NCBI GenBank assembly: GCA_021828605.1
Contig: JAJZEG010000273.1
Coordinates: 1-15,868, forward strand
Reading direction: 5' to 3'
Length of the DNA stretch: 15,868 nucleotides
Source: Pseudomonadota bacterium
Lineage (GTDB): Bacteria > Pseudomonadota > Alphaproteobacteria > Acetobacterales > Acetobacteraceae
This document shows positions 14,931-15,868 of this stretch, piece after piece. Position numbers and translations under genes: made by a program. The notes beneath the pieces are model-generated. The model was given only the letters and a program-made list of their open reading frames with translations. It searched no databases and had not been told where the DNA came from. Within the stretch, counting starts at the first letter, position 1. The number at the start of each line of letters is the position of its first letter.

Positions 14931-15559
14931 TGCGCCCCTGGTTCCTCGCCGCCACCCTTGTTGCTGCCCTGCTGCTCAGCCCCCAAGCCCTGGCCGGGCA
15001 ACCCGCCACATTCGGCTTCCAATCCCCGCTCGGCACCTATAATCAGGCCAGCCTGCAAACCGGCTTCGCGGTCTATCAAGCGAATTGCGCCGCCTGCCAC
15101 AGCATCAAAGCGGTGAAATATCGCGATCTGCGCGGCATCGGCCTCACCCCGCCCGACATCACCGCCCTCACCACCGGCATTCATCGTTTTCTCACACCCG
15201 GCGCTAAATCCGGCAGCATGGTCACGCCAAACAACCGCCTGCTGGCCTTGCACCCGGCCCAACCCGGCGCGCAACCGGCGCCTGATCTTTCGCTCGCCGC
15301 CGCCGCGATGGCGCACGGCCCACAATCCATCGTCGCCCTCCTGCGCACCCATCACCCGATCAAACCGGGCTCGGTCACCCTGGCCCACGGCAAAAAACCT
15401 TCGGTCGCGGTGATGACCCACGACGTCGCCGCTTTCCTCGCCTGGTCGTCCGATCCCACCCTCACCCAGCGCAAATCGATTATGCTGCGCGCGATGATTT
15501 TCCTCGCCATTTTCGGCGTCATCGGCTTTATCGCCCTCCGCTCGGACCGCGCGCGATGA
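14930..15559 (+). CDS. petC: Cytochrome c1-like subunit, shortened, axial Met segment missing
   Basis: 209 residues, shorter than the usual bacterial c1 of about 250-270. A signal peptide (1-22, ending ALA) directs it to the periplasm. The heme c attachment site CAACH is at 53-57, followed by KYRDL as in c1. PDLS (118-121) and VAAFLAW (166-172) are the usual later landmarks, and a C-terminal membrane anchor (about 184-204) is present. Between PDLS and VAAFLAW, where c1 normally carries the NPYFPG...AMPPP segment with the axial Met, the protein is about 40 residues shorter and that motif is absent. The heme is therefore probably attached but without the usual sixth ligand. ATG 14930 overlaps the petB stop, and its own stop overlaps the mtnP ATG. 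Confidence 0.9.
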   Translation: MRPWFLAATLVAALLLSPQALAGQPATFGFQSPLGTYNQASLQTGFAVYQANCAACHSIKAVKYRDLRGIGLTPPDITALTTGIHRFLTPGAKSGSMVTPNNRLLALHPAQPGAQPAPDLSLAAAAMAHGPQSIVALLRTHHPIKPGSVTLAHGKKPSVAVMTHDVAAFLAWSSDPTLTQRKSIMLRAMIFLAIFGVIGFIALRSDRAR

Positions 15560-15868
15560 GCCAACCCGCCAAAGCCCCAGTGATCGGCATTATCGGCGGC
15601 TCGGGCCTGTACGACATTGACGGGCTGGAAAACCAGCGTTGGGAGCGGGTCAGCACGCCCTGGGGCGAACCCTCGGATGAATTGTTATTTGGCACGCTCG
15701 GCGGCGTACAACTCGTCTTTCTGCCCCGCCACGGGCGCGGCCACCGGCTCAGCCCGACCGATCTGAATTACCGCGCCAACATCGACGCGATGAAACGCGC
15801 GGGCGTCACCGATATTCTCTCGCTTTCCGCCGTCGGCAGCCTGCGCGCCGATCTGCCGCCCGGCCATT
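15556..15868 (+). CDS. mtnP: S-methyl-5'-thioadenosine phosphorylase (5' part)
   Basis: ATG 15556 overlaps the petC stop (ATGA), and the frame stays open to the right edge, giving 104 residues. The purine phosphorylase signatures are present: IGIIGGSGLYDIDGL, LVFLPRHGRGHRLSP (phosphate and substrate binding) and LNYRANIDAMKRAGVTDI, then SAVGSLR. MtnP cleaves methylthioadenosine to adenine and methylthioribose-1-phosphate in methionine salvage. Its place behind petC suggests shared transcription, though the roles are unrelated. The rest of the gene lies outside the window. Confidence 0.93.
   Translation, partial: MSQPAKAPVIGIIGGSGLYDIDGLENQRWERVSTPWGEPSDELLFGTLGGVQLVFLPRHGRGHRLSPTDLNYRANIDAMKRAGVTDILSLSAVGSLRADLPPGH

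Overview
The window is GC-rich, tightly packed bacterial chromosome, most likely from an alphaproteobacterium of the Acetobacteraceae (Rhodospirillales). The grounds are the alphaproteobacterial DUF4167 gene after prmC, a petABC-mtnP cluster, aerobic hemF, and the gene order rodZ-like/ispG/hisS/prfA/prmC. The genus cannot be settled from the sequence alone.

Layout. Positions 1-199 hold the 3' end of an unidentified gene. Positions 263-7602 are a housekeeping run on the + strand: a RodZ-like HTH/DUF4115 membrane protein with an extreme poly-C (polyproline) tract, ispG, a multi-TM protein with a GAF-like tail and no kinase, hisS, prfA and prmC. Four of these junctions are ATGA or GTGA-type overlaps or short gaps. 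A good promoter at 7615-7643 and a leader of about 235 nt precede the DUF4167 gene (7888-8403).

Positions 8404 to about 10650 are accessory DNA with visibly lower GC. They hold a Phd/VapC toxin-antitoxin pair (minus strand) with paired AACGTT palindromes at its promoter, a possible small basic ORF on the minus strand ending in a perfect intrinsic terminator, a HARE-HTH (winged helix) gene, and a decayed copy of the 3' end of a phosphatase gene. The intact phosphatase gene lies about 1 kb further on, beyond a Pr6Pr-family membrane protein gene. The phosphatase and hemF form a minus-strand pair.

The most unusual part is 13236-15559. It is an intact, translationally coupled petABC operon whose products are clearly Rieske protein, cytochrome b and cytochrome c1 by overall sequence, but most of the redox machinery is missing. 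The Rieske protein has lost three of the four [2Fe-2S] ligands while keeping both disulfide cysteines. Cytochrome b keeps the heme bL histidine pair but has Gln and Thr in place of the heme bH pair, and LPWY instead of PEWY. Cytochrome c1 keeps CAACH but lacks the segment that supplies the axial Met. The frames are open and overlapping, so this looks like a maintained, repurposed bc1-like complex and not a simple pseudogene cluster. An mtnP gene follows and runs off the window.
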